Shown here in pieces: positions 24,135 to 38,797 of a stretch of 64,000 bases of DNA; positions within the stretch are counted from its first letter, which is position 1, and the number at the start of each line of letters is the position of its first letter. The translations under genes and the position numbers were made by a program. Origin of the DNA: Pyrocephalus nanus (taxonomy: Eukaryota; Chordata; Aves; Passeriformes; Tyrannidae); contig CM076264.1 of assembly GCA_038380795.1 (NCBI GenBank), forward strand, positions 9,674,001 to 9,738,000, given 5' to 3'. The notes below the pieces were generated by a model that did not search any database, had not been told where the DNA came from, and worked only from the letters and a program-made list of their open reading frames with translations.

Positions 24135-27100
24135 AAACTCTCACAACTTAAGGACTTTCTTAGGAGGGATTTTGTTTTCCTGAAGTGCATTTCTCTTTCT
24201 CTTTTTTTGAATAGTGAGCCTCATCAGACCTGCTATCACCTAACATTTTTCTCTCTCTCAATGATCCATCAGCTCATATTCTTCCCTGAAAGCATTTCAA
24301 AGTATCTGAAAGATATGCTTAGGCTTCATAGGCAATTCCTCTTTCGAATCTGGTTTCTGTGTTGTTTATAGTTTTTCAAAAGCTACTCTCTACCGTTATT
24401 TATTCTGTTATTTTTAATAGAGGCTGCTGCTGTACAGCATGCTTTTGAACTCACACTTATTACATGGTTATCTTCAGGGATATCTGCACAGACGCACGCA
24501 GAAAGACCTCCCTGGAAGCTGCAAGGCGTATTCACTCACCACTGATATTTCATCTGTTTCAGTACATAACAGGTTGCTCTGGGATGAAAAACAGTTGAGA
24601 AGAGTGTCTGCCAGACCCTGCTGCAACAGAAAAGCTGCATCTCCTTGCCAGGGCAGCAGGGACCCTAAATCCCTGCAGAAGGAAAAGGTGAGACCTCAAA
24701 CTGCAGCAGCTAAACCCACCCACGCTTTCAGTCAGAGCCCTCCATTAGGAATCTTCACTCTTAGGTCTTAGAAAAGGTCACATATTTAAAAGGATATGAA
24801 ACAAAATTGTTGTTGTTGCTGCCTAATTTTCAAGGCCACGAGCAAAAGATTTCTCAGGGGCCTTGAAGAAAATGTCAAGGTACAAAGGATTTTTTTCCTG
24901 AAAACCTTTCCTGCCCAGATGAAAGTTTACTTCTCTCAGCCTGCAGTGAGAACAAAAATAATGTACATGCTATAACAACCCCAAGGCACAACAAGAAAAA
25001 AAAAAACGTGGTAAGAAACAATTCACAGCAAGGTTAGAGGAACATAAGAGAAGAATTACAATAATGTGCCAGAACAGGTGTAAGAAAGAAAAATTAATGG
25101 ATTAGGTAGGACTGTATCAACATGGGACACTAGCATGGCCTGACCTTTAGAGCAGAGGTGTACAAACAGCAAATTACTGCCAAAAGCAGCTTGTGATAGA
25201 CTGCCAGTAACAGTTAATTTCCTGGAGTGGAGGAGGGATGACATGAGATTCATAAGGGGGAGAAGACAATGCAGTGCCTATTTCTGGGAGGCACAGTGTT
25301 AGCCAAACAGAGCTGGCAGGCAACTCCGTGGTGCATTCCTCATCAGGGTTCAGGGACATTTCAATGGCACAGATGATGTCTGAGGCACGTAGGAGAAGAG
25401 AAATAAACCTCAAAGTTTCTGCACACAGATATGAAGACAATAGCCTGCACTTGGAGTGGTGCAAGGGTAATAAGTGTGAAATTATACAGACTACATGAGA
25501 TAACTGGTTTTTGCATGCACAGTGTGTGTGTGGAAAAATTCCCATGGGAACAAAAAAAACTTGAATGTGTTCCACCACTGATGTTTGCAATATATTCAGT
25601 ATGAAATGAGAGACTGGAGAGCCTGATATTACATCTTAGAACAGATAACTACCTATGACATTTTGGATTGGACAGGAGATGCACTGTTACAGTATTTGTC
25701 CCATACAGAGAAATAGCAGATGATCCAAGGTCAGTGGATTGCAAAGAATCACTTCAGAGATGTCTGAGAGAACGTTTATGATCCCCATAGATAGATATCA
25801 CACCCCAGTTGGTCTTTAGAGCTGCTCACAAGGTAAGACAGTGACAGCACTGTTCAGCACTTACATCAGCAACTTGTGAGATGGACATGAATCACAGATA
25901 TGAATGATGTATTTGCATATGAGAAGTTTTAAACATTAGAAGACAGCAAATATAAACTGCTTTTCCCTGTGTGTTTAACTGTTTTTGTTAAACAAAATGT
26001 GTTTCTCTATCATGAAACTGATACAGTCACACACATCGGAATGTCACTCTGCTTAGCAGAGGAAAAATTCATGTCCCCAAAGAGCAAGTTCTCCTGCGAG
26101 TCAAGGTAGTCTATAATAAATTTCAAATTTATCAGATGCCCTAAGGGTTTGCAGTTTTACTAGCAAGTAAGAAATCTCCTTGAGTTTATGATTTTAGGAA
26201 CATAATTGTAACCAAATGCAATTATAAAACTATATATTATAGAGTGTTGTTAGATACTCTTCAGCTACAGAACAAGAAAATTTCTATTGCAATATTATTT
26301 CATCCTAGGTTCTTTGGCTTGAAAACTGGTTCTGGTTATAGCAGCCTTATAGTTTCTCTGCTATGTGAGACTTTAAACTGTGACATCCTATGAATAAATC
26401 TGAGAAAGATAAACTTCCAATATTTGGTTGTCACTTAATAAAGAAGACAACAAACACGTTTAGAAAAAGGGAACTTTGATGGGGTAATCTATTTGACTTC
26501 CTAGTACAATAAGAAAAGAGACTAGCCTATTGCTTTGACACTCAGACTGTCTTGTGGGAATGAAAGTCTTCAAAATCCAACTTCAGCACTTTGCAAAATC
26601 CCCTTTCTCAGAAAAAAAAACTCACAGTAAGACGGAATCACAGCTACAGGAAATTCCAAGTTTGGTGTCATGTTTTCTAGTTGTTTTGCCAACAGTGGTT
26701 AATGGGATTTGAATACGTTCTCATTAGGAGGTGTTTCAACACAGTATTTTCAAAGGATGGTACTTTCTGCTTTTGCTTACCGAATTTTCCTCTTCGCTTT
26801 ATTTCACGGAACTTGAAAATGGTACTACAAGGAGTTATTGACAAATGATGTTTGTTATCTAAAGTGGCTAGCAGAAGCATGTCCTCACAGCATGAAAGCA
26901 CATTATACTGATATGCTTTAGAGAGCCAGAAGCCAAATTAAAATTTTCTCCCACAGCCTATAGAGTCTGACAATGATAATATTTTAATTACAAAACTGAA
27001 ATTCAGGCGATGTTGACTGAAAGGCTTCCCAGAGCTCATCAGTCATTCCGAGTTCTTTGCTTTTTTTCAAGGAGAAGCCACAGAAATGAGAAAAAGCTTC

Positions 27101-30100
27101 TGAGGCTGCTCAGTTTTGACCCCATGCCAAGCACAGCTTGAGGGCACAAGCACTGATTAGCTGGGAGGTTTAGTGTTAGGTTCTACTGAAATACCCGATA
27201 ACAAGCAAAATTGTGAGAAAATGGGAAGCCTCCCACACTGTCGAATTCTACCTCTGCAATTCACTGGGAAAGACTCCTCTTAAAAACTGTGCAACAAACC
27301 TCAAAGCAGCTAATTGGTGGAATTTATCTCCGCATCTTTGCCTAATGTGGCCACCCAAGATGCTGTGAAATTACTAAAGATGTAACAGAGAAGAAAGCAA
27401 GAATCAAGTCAAAAGTATGGCCACTGCTGAAGATACAAGCTTTTCTGTGAATCTTCCTTGTGAATGTTAATTTCCAGAAAAGAGAATCTGAGAGATTATT
27501 TCAAAGTATGGAGAAATAGAACAAAAATTACAGTAGAGCATGCTGCATGGCTTCAGGGAAGTTGTGTGTGTGAAAAGGGATTGCTCTGAGTGTGGGTCAG
27601 TGGCATTCTCTCTGCAAATGAAATTCACATCTGAAAAACCACTTTCCCCTGACATTGTGGGGCCCAGGCACACTGTCCCCCTGGACAGTGGCTGGCTCCC
27701 AGGATCAGCAATTTCCATTATGTGAGGTTCTTCTAGACATTTTTTGACTTCCCTATTTTCGCTTCCTACAAAACTAATTATATTGCCTCTCAGGTAAATA
27801 TTAAAAGATTTTTTTTACACCAATTTGCTTTCAGTTTCTTATGGTCAAAGTAAGAAAATTCTTAGGTGTGGCTTAAATAAGGAATTAAGCTTCATACTCT
27901 TTGTATGGCTTTGTAATAGGTTCATATGGCAAAAGCAGGTTTACACAGAATACAAACTAATGTCATTTAGGCTTTTATTCAGATCCTTAAAAACAGATAT
28001 GGAACTTTATCCCTTCAGAGCATCTGCTGCCCACTTAGAGTCAAAAGAGTAAAAGAAATCTCTTCAAAGATGTAATCAAAGGAATAGTAGTAAATATCCT
28101 TAATGTGTTTAAAGAGTGGAGGAGAGTAGACAGTGGTGTGCTGGACTGGCCTTCTCCTCTTCTTCACCAGAAATTTGGAAGAGGTTTTTCCTTTACAGTC
28201 AAGCTCTGCTTAATATGTAAGGATAGGACGTGAGGATAAGTGGGCATTAGTTATGTCTTCCTCTTTGGGACAGTCTAGACTCCTGACATAAAGGCTTAAT
28301 CCAGTAACACATGCCTATCAGAAAGTACACTCAATGGCCAAAGACTACTGCCATTTCTAGCTCAAGCTGACCCTTATACTTTAAGACAGTGTAAGGTGGC
28401 TTTGCCTTATGAAGATTAAGAAATCTTCTGCCTTCTTTCTCCTTCCAGTTTGAAACTTAGCTGAGTATACTGTAACTGAGAACCAAGGCCAAGCTGTTTA
28501 TGAAGCATAATAATAAATGATAATAAATATTGAGGTTCATTTGAGGATTTGCTGAAGTACATACACAATTAACCAGTATAACCAGTGAAAACTTCACTGT
28601 TCCTCCTCAGTTTTGCCATTTAATGCCATGAAAAAAAAAAAGGATTATTTTTTCCATTGAGGAAATTTTTAATATTGCATATTGTTCCATTAGCAATTGA
28701 GAGACTATTCTTTCCAAGAAAAGATGAAAAGAGAGTTCAGAGATTAAAAGAATATAAGGATAAACAAAGGGCACGGTGACTTTTTAAGGTGATGCAAGTG
28801 TCTTTTCTAGGTGCTTTCAAGCTAAACTTCACACACATGCCTGCTTCATTCTCCTTTGTAAGCCAACTAATGGCTCTTCTAGCATTGTGATGACACATGC
28901 ATATGGATGGGAATCTCTGCTGAGCATCCTGGATGCTTTAAAAGCCCAAGAGATTGAATTTAAAGTAATTAACCAGAGCACTTGCCTGCAATGCATACAT
29001 CACCTTGCAAATTGCCACTACTACAGAATGTTCATGTCAACTCCTGTGGGACCAAAATTATACTGCACCTGGCAGCAACCACACTGACATCATATATGTT
29101 CTGAAAGAACCCTTGGCCAAAGCCTCAAAGCTACAACTGCATAGGCTTTCATGTAGCCAATCCATCTTTTATTTTTTTTTGCCCAGAACTAAGGCTGGCA
29201 AACCATGCCTAAGTCTCCCTCTACTGCAATTAACTGCTGATATTGTGCCAGGTTCAGAGTGATGGTTTTCTCACATCAGTAAATGTATTTGGAGTGGGGG
29301 ATCCTACCACAGGTTTCATACTAACTTGAATAAATTTTTTGTTATTAAGTTTTCCATAAATGGTCCACTTCTCAGCTTGTAGCTCTGTCCTCATAAATAT
29401 TTGAAATACATAGTTTATACTTTGACTTATTGGGAAGTTCCATATTAGCTATTGAAGTTTTTTTCAAGATGAAATTGATAGAACAAGTGCTTAGTAGTGG
29501 CCCTCCACATGAGATACAGGTCTCATTTTCTGCCTACCATTGGCTGGCTTATTTCTCCACGTTGGTTAAATGTGTTTGTGTGTATATAGAGAGATATCAT
29601 TATCCCATGAAGGAAAACAACAGACAATTACAATTTTGTATGAACTGTCACTAAGGAATCTAAATGGTCCTCCAGCCTTGCTTGTCTTGCCTTTCCCCCC
29701 CTTATCATTTTCTCCTGCAAAAATGAAGCTACTCTATAACAACTGTATTTATTTTTTTTTTTACACCAGATCCCCATTTAGGCATTTAGCTAAATAGGAA
29801 GAGTGGAGACATGACAGTATACTCCAAGAGACAGAAAGAAGAGTAACTGTAAATATGAGGCTATGACACGTCTTTTTTATGTGGACAGAATAGAAACTTG
29901 TATTTTGACTGTCTATGTTGAAACTGTAAGTCCAGATTCCCCATCCACAGCAGTCAATAAGCAGTTTAAACCTAGAGTGGGCTAGAGAGCTGAATGAAAG
30001 TGGGGCTTCTGTTCCAGTTCAGGCTACAGCCTTCCTTCTGTTTGAGGGTTTAGAGGAAAAACCTGTGATTGAGAGCATGGGCTGTCTAATCTTTCACTTA

Positions 30101-33100
30101 CAAAGTCTATTTACAAACATATTTTTGGTCTTTGTTTCCCAGTTGCCTCTTAGATGTCTAAGGGCTGAGAAACATACCATTTATGCACATATCACAGGTT
30201 TGTTTTGATGTGTTAATGAATATTAACATTCAATTTTATTTTCTAGCTCAATGGAAGCTATCATGCCAGGGTGCGGGTGGGTGGGGAAGGAGTGTATTTG
30301 CAGTTCCTCTAAGAGTATAGGTAATGAAGAGTAGCATTTTTTATATCCATGTAACTGCATCTACACATGGGAGTATTAAAGAAGGTAAACTTTTTTTCTT
30401 TAACCTATGCTAGGAAAACCAAAAAGTTATGAACCACGCGCAGAGAAACTGTGAAGGCAGAGATATCTTGTAATAGGCTGTTTTCCATGGTTGAATTCTG
30501 CCTGGAACAAGTTTCCTCCCAATCTGAAATAGCCCAAGTCTATTTACTGCCAGGGGATGTTGCAAGGTGCCTGTATTTGTGCAGACTGTGGTAGAAGATA
30601 CGTACTACATCTGTGTGTGGGAGAAGCATTTCTGTTTCTGGCAGAGGGCTGATTTCTGCTTGCTGCTGGGGTAAGCTGCTGTTTAATTTCACGGTGAATT
30701 GTGTCAGAGCTCTGTTTTTCCTTGCACTCCAAATCCTAGTAAATTGCCAAACACAATATACCTTTGCTTTAAACAACCTGCTCTCATTGTCCATTGATGG
30801 GCAAAATTCTAACCTACTAAAATGAGCATAATCCACTGAAATCATTTTACCCTGTGGAGGCAGCAGTGCATCAACAGCTTATGCAAAGTATCAACCTCTC
30901 TCTTTCATTCTTAAATGGTCTGAGATTCACATGAACTGACTATTTTTAATACACATATCCCCACAGAGCCCTGTCTGGCAGGGAACAGATATAGTGACAC
31001 CCATTTTAAAGATTAAAAATTCTGACACAGACAAGCTATGGGCCAAATAAACTGTGCCTAATAGGATTTTCAGGAAGTCTTGCATGCCTCCTCAGAGGCT
31101 TCAAACACTGTGACAATCTGGCTTCTCTCCACTAAGTCACTCTTTCTCATTCTGTCCTGCATGTGCTTCCCTACCACAGGAGGAGAGTTCTGAAGCAAAG
31201 CCTAAAACAGTTTCCAGACTGCAAGAGTGTTTTGCATTTTAGAAACAAGATAAGAAACTTGTTAAGAAACAGCATCATACCAAGAACAAAGTATACCAAG
31301 TCTTTAAGTCAATATATTGGCAATTGTTCAAGGCTATTAATGCAAACCAAGTTACTCACCCAAGGACAGACAGCAGCTGGCAGATGTGTAGTTACGCAGA
31401 TTAAAGGAAGCCAAGATGCACAGAAGTGTCAAAGTTGGAATAAAACTTCATCTCACTCATTTTACCTCAGGTGGTAGTTGTATGTGTTGAGGCAGAAAAG
31501 ACTTTTATCAAAGTTTCTTCTTACCATGACTTACACAAGCTGGTTTTCACAATAGCATTTTTTCCTGTCAGCTCTGAAAGATTCTCTTTTAAAATCTCTA
31601 CTGATCCTTTTCTGCTTTGCTTCTTGTGTGATTTTTCTGATTTCTGACTGACACTTACTGTTTTCCACTGACAAATGATGGCACATAAACACTTACTAAA
31701 GTGCTTTCAATGTGCCATGTGTGGTCATCAGCCTGGACTGGTGTTTCTCATACTCTTATCTATTGTCCACTCCTGTTCTTTGTCAAATTTTAGAGGTAAT
31801 TTTGAAATGGGGTAACAAGAACTCCTGGCATATCATTGCTTTGAACAGTCACAGAATAATGCTCTGCTTTGTTCTCATTTCCATTGTACATGATTCTAGA
31901 AACTGAGTTTGATTTTTTTGATCATCAAGCAGCAACATTCTTAACTTCACGTTTATCCTGCTTAATAAAGCACTCAAAACATTTTATATAGGATGGCTTC
32001 CTGAAAATATTAGGGTTTTTTTTTCAGATGGATTAGGATCTTGAACCCTCTCCTTAGCAGCCAGGTAAACACAGCAGATGGAGGTTTGGAGGTGCAAATT
32101 TATTCCCACATGGACTGGGTTGGTACAGACAGTACTCTGAGACCACGTTCCATTCACACTAAATTGCTTCCACTCTCAACTGACAATGCTGTCCGTGACA
32201 CAAAATAATCCAGTGTAAGGACTTCATTCAGTGGTGTTCTGATTGAATAGAAAATATGTGACCTGCTAAAAAATTGTTGTTTCTTTCTAAAAGAGAATGT
32301 CCCTTTATCCTCTCCATTAGACTACACGATGCTCACAGCCATAGGTACATCTTACATAAATTACTGATGGTCCAAACAGCATATGGCTTAGTTTGAATAT
32401 TTTATATGCTCTGTCATGGGATTTAACTTTAAGTGAAGCCTTAATTCTACCTGAAAGGCCCTCATGACTACTTCCCTAAAAACAAACCAAAATCAAAGAA
32501 TGTCTTGGATGGAATCCAGGCAACCCATTATAATTCAGAATTCAAAAGGCAATGTCACAAGAAATGGTCTAAAGTCACAAAAAAGGACAGAAACAACACG
32601 AGAAAGCTTTTTCTCACACTATCTAATGTATTTCATTTGTGTGAGAACTTGCAAGGGAAACATTAGACCTCAATACCTTCTGTGGATTAAAACAACATAT
32701 GCTGTTCAGGAGGATACTCTTAAACAGTCTCTAGCAGACTTTTTCTGTATTTAAGAAAATGAAACACCATCTATCATTACTATTCTCAACAGAGGTTACA
32801 GGAATGGATTTATCTGTTGTCAGGTATTACCTTAAGGTAGGCTGGAACTAACGGAAATAGGATAGGAAAGCTCATCTACCCATTAAACTCTTATTCAGGT
32901 TGTGGTAGCAAAGTACCTTTTGAAAATACCATATAAATGAGCATCAGATATGAAAGATTTCATCTACATTTCAGCTCCTGAGAAGAATTTTCCCTGTTTA
33001 TGTTTCCTTATGATATGGTTAAGAGGAAAACAGTTTAATATTGTAGATTTAACATTTGGAATGTAAAATTGTCATTCTGAAGATGCGTATGAGAGAATCA

Positions 33101-36100
33101 CCCATTGTTAAGATACCTGATTATCACCAGGTTTGACTGATCTTTCCCCATATGCCATTTATTTGTCTAAGCTTGCCTTATCTTGCTTCATGAAAACCTT
33201 TGCTGCTGGCCAAAGCACCCTAAATCCCAATGTTGTAATTAAGTTTCTTCAATATCTGTCTTGTAAATATGTTAGTAAGGTCTTTTTTTATGCAGATTTT
33301 TGTTGATGCCACTTGTTAGAGGCCATGTGACTCTTTCCTTACCCACATTGCCCACCAAGGAAAAAAATATATAGCTGCCTCATAGTGAACTCAAAATAAG
33401 ATTCAAATCACCTAGACTTCCTTTTAAGCTCAGTGATCAGAGGGTTTCAGAGAATTCTAGTTTTGTCATTTATTTTGTATTTGTAAATCCTACTCAGAGT
33501 GTAAGGGGATTACGAGAACTGCTGGGGACAAGGGAATAATAATCCTTACCAATATTTCCTTTGAAACGCAGACCTTGGGTTCCCTAACGGTAAATCTTTC
33601 CAGTGGATTAGTCACAGGGACTCACTGTGGGAACACCATATCTCTGCTAAAGTTGAAAGTCTCTTCTAAACATCTTTAAAACCATTCATTTAAATTATAA
33701 AACAGCTATTTTTCAATTGGTGGTGTTCTGCTTACTGATTACTGAGAACAGTTACCAAGTTTTCATTTGAAGATGTTCAAGGTTACAAAAGCTTTCCTTT
33801 CATTCATTTTCTTCTGGAAAATGGCCTTTTCTACATAAATTCACACTAGAATAAATACATAACTGTTTCACTGTTTACATTGCATTAGAGGAGAACTCAA
33901 GAAAGGCTCTATTTGGGGGCTTTTGCCCAAACATAAAAATATATGAGACAAAATAGGAGAGACGTTTTCAAAAAGGCATTGTGCATCAGATAACTTCATC
34001 AAACACATGATTTAAGTACAGTATTAACAGGGAAAAAATAATGTCACAAGCAGACTTCTGGCAAGAGGCAGAAAGTATATTCCCCATTCAGTGTCCTAAA
34101 GCCTATCCTTACAGGCAGTCTGTCTTTTAAGACTAAACCATCAGTAGTTCTTTTTTGCCACTAGTGCTTCATCACTAGTTGTCATCATCACAGATTAATT
34201 ATATTTACTCATTTAACTGAAGTATAAATCTTTTCTGTGCGATTTTAGTTCAGTGCTACTGTGAAGTAAAATGTTCATCTGTGAAAAAGAAAACAAGTCC
34301 GTTTTTTAAATAGGATTGCATTTAGTCACATAAATGAAGTTTGCAAGAGACCCACCACACCTAAGAGACAATTTCAGACCAGCACTAGTAGACATCATCT
34401 TGTTTTTGCACACCAGCTATTTAAAACAAGGTTTTCCAAACTTAAAGCAGGAGGGAAAGGACTCAGATTGCCCACATCCACTGCTTGGGACAGCATGAGA
34501 AAGAGGAGCTACACCACTATTTGTTAAATCAAGTATGGGTGGAAAAGGAAAGGGATTTCTTTCCCAGTACAGAAACATAAGATACCTCAATTGAAGTATT
34601 ATGATACAAAAGAGAGGGTTAATCCCAATAATAACATTCATGTTATTTCCATCAGCCCTTTGTGCAAACTACAGAGTATGAAATCCATTGTTAAGCAGTC
34701 ACGTTATCAAACCAACCTGAGAGCAAATTTTAAAAGCACTTTAATAAGATGCTTTCACTGCAGAGACAATCCAAGGAACACATGCAATCAGAAAAGCTGA
34801 AATATTATTATGCATAAACTGTACTGTTATTACTCCTAGTTCTTTACTGAGTGTTCATTGTTTTAATTTTACAAAAGCATGATCATATTCTTCCTTAATC
34901 TCACCTTTGTTTACACATGACACCAACAATCATCTCTCTAATGAGATTTATAATTTTTGTGAGATCTGCTTCTGTGTCTCTTGCTTTCTTTCCCTCTCTC
35001 ATTATTTTCAAATGAAATGCCATTTGCACTACCCTTAACAAGAGTATTATTCCCAGATGCAGTCTTAAAAAGTCCTGCTCCAATACCTCCATGAGATTTA
35101 TCTTTGAGCAAAGACATCATGGTGTCAATTTTAGACTCAGAACACTAACTTTGCTTGAATTCCTTCCAATCCAAGTACAGTTGGCTGAGATTTTCCATTG
35201 CAATGTGGTGTTGGCATGCCTGCACTGTATAGAGTAGGCTGCCTTCCAGCCTTACCACTGACATGTAGAAGTAATAACACAATATTATATAGACTTACAA
35301 ATTTATTTCTTTGCAAGCTACAAAAGAATTCAAAGTTTTCCTTGACTAGGAGCAGTATTGCTGTATGATTGACATTCCTTCCAAGGGAAGCTAAATCATT
35401 ACAAAGTCCTGACTCTGAAATACAACCGTAATTGACTCCTTAGTGTAAAAATTCTACTACAGACAATCTTTTGCAGTCCAATCTACGTTCTCCACAATGG
35501 TTTCTAAGGCAGGGATGATGCATTTGCTACCTGGCCGTAAATCCCTTTCTGACACTTCTTGATCTTTATTTAAAATAAACTCTGAAATTCTGTTCTTGAC
35601 ACAAGTGACCATGTTTCCCCAACATCATCTTCTCATGGGCTATACACAGGGTAGTGTTGATCCAAACCAACAGTTTCAGAAGCAATTTAAGCAGGAAAAA
35701 AGTAGAAATTTTACCTAAAGGCAAAGATTTTTACTCCACTGAGCTACCAGGCACTCACCTACAACTAAAATGCTGCCTTTGTGCTATTAGAAGTGTTGGA
35801 TGTACACTAAACAGGATTAGAAAACCCACAGGGGCTAAAGGGGTCCAATGAGCTTCCTGGATTCATTTCAGTTCCAAACTGCTTCCCAAGATGACTGCAC
35901 CAGCACAAACAAGGGAGTAGGAAGAAACAGAAAGAAAAAGATGGATTGGTTCTTTTGATGTTGTGCCAGCAAAAAGGGCTCATAAAGCTGCCACCTAAGG
36001 GTCATTTTGAAACCTCTGCTACCCAGTGAGGCTGTGGTTCTACAGATATTTTTCATTTCATAATCATTCTCACTGTGCCATCGCCTCTTATAATCCCCTT

Positions 36101-36490
36101 GGTACAGGTAAAAGGATTGGGGGATGAATGTAAAGGTGTACTTTTGGGGGTAAGGAAGTGAGTATGTAACATGCTTCATGACTTCGGGTGTACAGTTGAA
36201 TTTGAGGGGTATAATTCTGGTATATAATACCAGTCTGTACAGAAATTTGTTGGATTTTCTAGTTCTTTTATTTCTTGATTCAAAGCTTTCCTTTCAATAC
36301 AGTATTGAAAAACAGATATAGACAATTAAAAATCAAGAGAGAAAGGGAATGAGCAGGAGACAGCAGAAACCTCTATGGAGTTTGAGTATCCAGGTCCAAA
36401 CCTGTAATTCTGAGAACTTCCATTCAGTCCCCATTTATCTTGGGCATGGTGCAGGGGAATTCTGCATCCCTCCTGAACTTTTGAATTAAT
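24135..36490. other. Long stretch with no recognised gene
   Basis: About 12 kb with no gene and no confidently recognised interspersed repeat except a possible CR1 remnant near 25810-25900. One 89-codon open segment with acceptor- and donor-like borders lies at 24421-24687. The 138-codon minus frame at 25174-25590 has no recognisable domain. Short homopolymers occur (for example 11-12 A near 28630). The rest is ordinary AT-rich non-coding DNA. Confidence 0.6.
25810..25900 (+). mobile_element. Possible CR1 ORF2 remnant, sense
   Basis: GCACTGTTCAGCACTTACAT and then CAGCAACTTGTGAGATGGAC resemble the CR1 reverse transcriptase stretch encoding a LFNIFI-DLDDG-type motif. The match is short and interrupted by stops, so this is a weak call that a repeat library search would settle. 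Confidence 0.35.
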
Positions 36491-37165
36491 ATAATCATGG
36501 AAGGGTTTGTATTTGAAGGGACCTTAAAAATCATCCAGTTCCAACCACCCTGATGCAGGCTTGGACACTTCCCACTAGACCAGGTTGCTCAATGCCCCAT
36601 CCAACATGGCCTTGAACACTGCCAGGATTAGAGCATCCACAGTTTCTCTGGGCAACCTCTGCCAGTGCCTCACCACTCTCACAGAGAAGAATTTCTTCCT
36701 AACATCTAATCCAAACCTACTCTCTTTGCTTGAAGCCATTTCTCCTTGTCCTATCCCTACAGTTCCTGATGAAGAATCCCTCTCTAGCTTTCTTGTAGAC
36801 CTCCTTCAGAATCTGGAAGGCTGCTGTGAGGTATTTACAAAACATTCTGTTTTCCAGGCTGAACAGTCCCAGCTTTCTCAGTCTATTCTCATAGAGTTGG
36901 TGCTCTAGTCCCCTTATCAACATCACAGCCTGCTCTGAACTCTCTCCAACAATTCCATGTCCTTATATTGGGGACCCAAGAGCTGAATGCAGCACTCTAG
37001 GTGGGATCCCACCAGAGTAGAGAGGCCGAATCATCTCCCTCTACTTGCTGCCCACGCTGTTTTTTTGCTGCCCAGGGCATGGCTGACTTTCTGGGCTGCA
37101 AGCACACACGGCTGGCTCACTCAACAAATTCAACTTTTCCTGACTACCTATCATTGTATCCTTGC
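36491..37165 (-). mobile_element. CR1 LINE, about 670 bp, antisense
   Basis: The + strand begins ATAATCATGGAAGGGTTTGT and continues GGGACCTTAAAAATCATCCA, the antisense CR1 3' end. A minus-strand frame at 36717-36926 keeps LRKLGLFSLENR and AAFQILKEVYKKAREG, the ORF2 C-terminal blocks of the 'YKKA' CR1 subtype. Further into the element, GAATGCAGCACTCTAGGTGG and TGGCTGACTTTCTGGGCTGC are also CR1. The copy fades out near 37165. Stops break the reading frame. Confidence 0.93.
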
Positions 37166-38350
37166 TCAGCGCAGAACTGCCAACTATGATAACGCTGACA
37201 AATCTGAAAATACAACTTCCCAGTCAGGACAGAGAAAATCCTCTAGCTAAATTGCTTAAGGATTTGCAGACTTTCTCAGGTCATAACAGGACTCTATTCC
37301 TCAAAAAAAAAAAAAAATGCACTTTGATGTCACTGTCAGGACTCCATGCTATTTTGCATGAACAGGTTTGGACAATCATCTGATCATTTAAATGCCCCAG
37401 CCACTGGGCAGTGATACAGTCAGTCTTTCTCGTCCTCTCTTTTGATTCCATGTTTTCCTGAGGGTGATCAAAGACTAACTATACATTATTCTTTCCTGGA
37501 GTTCCAGAACTAACTTGGAAGGAAGAAACAGAATTCATGCCCTGACACCCTATGTAAGTGCTCTAAAAAAACCCTAAAAATAACTTCTGCATAATGAAGG
37601 AGGACCTTGCAGATAGGTTTTTTAAAAAAGTACTTAAATCTTTGATAGAGCTTAAAAAAAAAGGTTCTTATCTTCACTAGTTTAAGAGAAATAAAGAGTA
37701 TTTAAGACATTTATATATATATGGCCAGAAATATTTAAATACATCCATGTATCATCTACCCGCAGCTGTAATTTGAACCATTTTGAGTGATTCCTTGCAC
37801 ACAGTTTATGCTATTCTGGATTTCATTTTGAGGAGATAAACTTTCCCTGTATCCTCTTGCAAGCTGAAAGAAATTTAGATTTCACTATGGGGCATGATAT
37901 TCATACTCCCTATCACGGCACTTAAACTGCACTTTCAGTGTTGATAATGACTTATGAATTGTAGGGGGTGAGTAAATTCAAACTATCAGAACTTCACTTT
38001 TGGTTGCAGTATCTTGTACATCTGCCAAGTCACCAAAGGCACAAATTTCAAACTGTGGAAAACAATGTTCTCTCTCAGACTTGGGTTATATCGGTGGGAA
38101 TCATTTGTGGTATAAAGAATTGCTAAGCTGAATAAAGCCTAAAGACTTAGAAATATACGCAATTGTACATAACATTTTTTGTGGGCATCCAGACATGAAC
38201 GTGGAACTAAGTACTAAATTTAAAGTGATATAAAGGTGGCTGCTTATATGCTTAAAATTGAGTAGGTGCTAGAGTTATCTGTAGAAGTCATAGCTCAATA
38301 TGAGTTTACAAAATTAATCACCATTTTCCTAATTTCAATAATTTTGGTTT
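37166..38350. other. Unassigned sequence between two antisense CR1 copies
   Basis: No gene is recognised. A run of 15 A lies at 37303-37317 and a short TA run near 37713-37722. The 73-codon frame across the A run is an artefact of composition. Confidence 0.6.
37303..37317 (+). repeat. Poly(A) run, 15 bp
   Basis: There are 15 consecutive A residues. No retrogene body is seen upstream. Confidence 0.93.
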
Positions 38351-38728
38351 ACAGAATCACAGAAATATTTAGGTTGGAAAAGTCCTCCAAAATCATCAAG
38401 TCCAATCTTTAACCGATCACCACCTTGTGAACTAGACCGTGGCACCAAGTGCCACATCCATTTGTTTCTTGGACACCTCCAGGGGTGGTGACTCCAGAAT
38501 CTCCGTGGGCAGCCCATGTCAATGCTCAACAACCCTTTCAGTGAAGAAATTCTTCCTCATGTGCAACCTGAACCTGCCCTGCTTGAGGTCATGTCCTCTT
38601 GTCCTACTGCTGGTTTCTTGGGAGCAGAGAGTGACCCCCATCTGGCTACAACCTCCTTCCACGTAGTTGTAGAAAGCAATAAGGTCTCCCCAGAGCCTCC
38701 TTTTCTCCAGGCTAAACACCCCAGCCTA
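38351..38728 (-). mobile_element. CR1 LINE fragment, antisense, AAGTCC subtype
   Basis: The + strand reads CAGAATCACAGAAATATTTA followed by AGGTTGGAAAAGTCCTCCAA, the antisense 3' end of a CR1 subtype with AAAGACC-type ends. A minus-strand frame at 38519-38719 preserves [20 protein letters not shown] and [16 protein letters not shown], the ORF2 C-terminus. This frame is open for 66 codons and is the cleanest coding remnant of its subtype here, but it is a fragment with no functional enzyme. Confidence 0.94.
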
Positions 38729-38776
38729 AACTAATTTAAGTAGTTTGTTTTCAAAGATACTCCAAAACTTCCCATC

Positions 38777-38797
38777 AAAAAAAAAAAAAAAAAAAAA
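38777..38797 (+). repeat. Poly(A) run, 21 bp
   Basis: There are 21 consecutive A residues about 50 bp beyond the truncated 5' edge of the antisense CR1 copy. CR1 does not end in poly(A), so the run is not its tail. Confidence 0.95.

Noticed and set aside
25174..25590. 138-codon minus frame as a coding exon
   Set aside because: No domain, no convincing splice sites at both ends, and Cys/His/Leu-rich composition typical of random frames.
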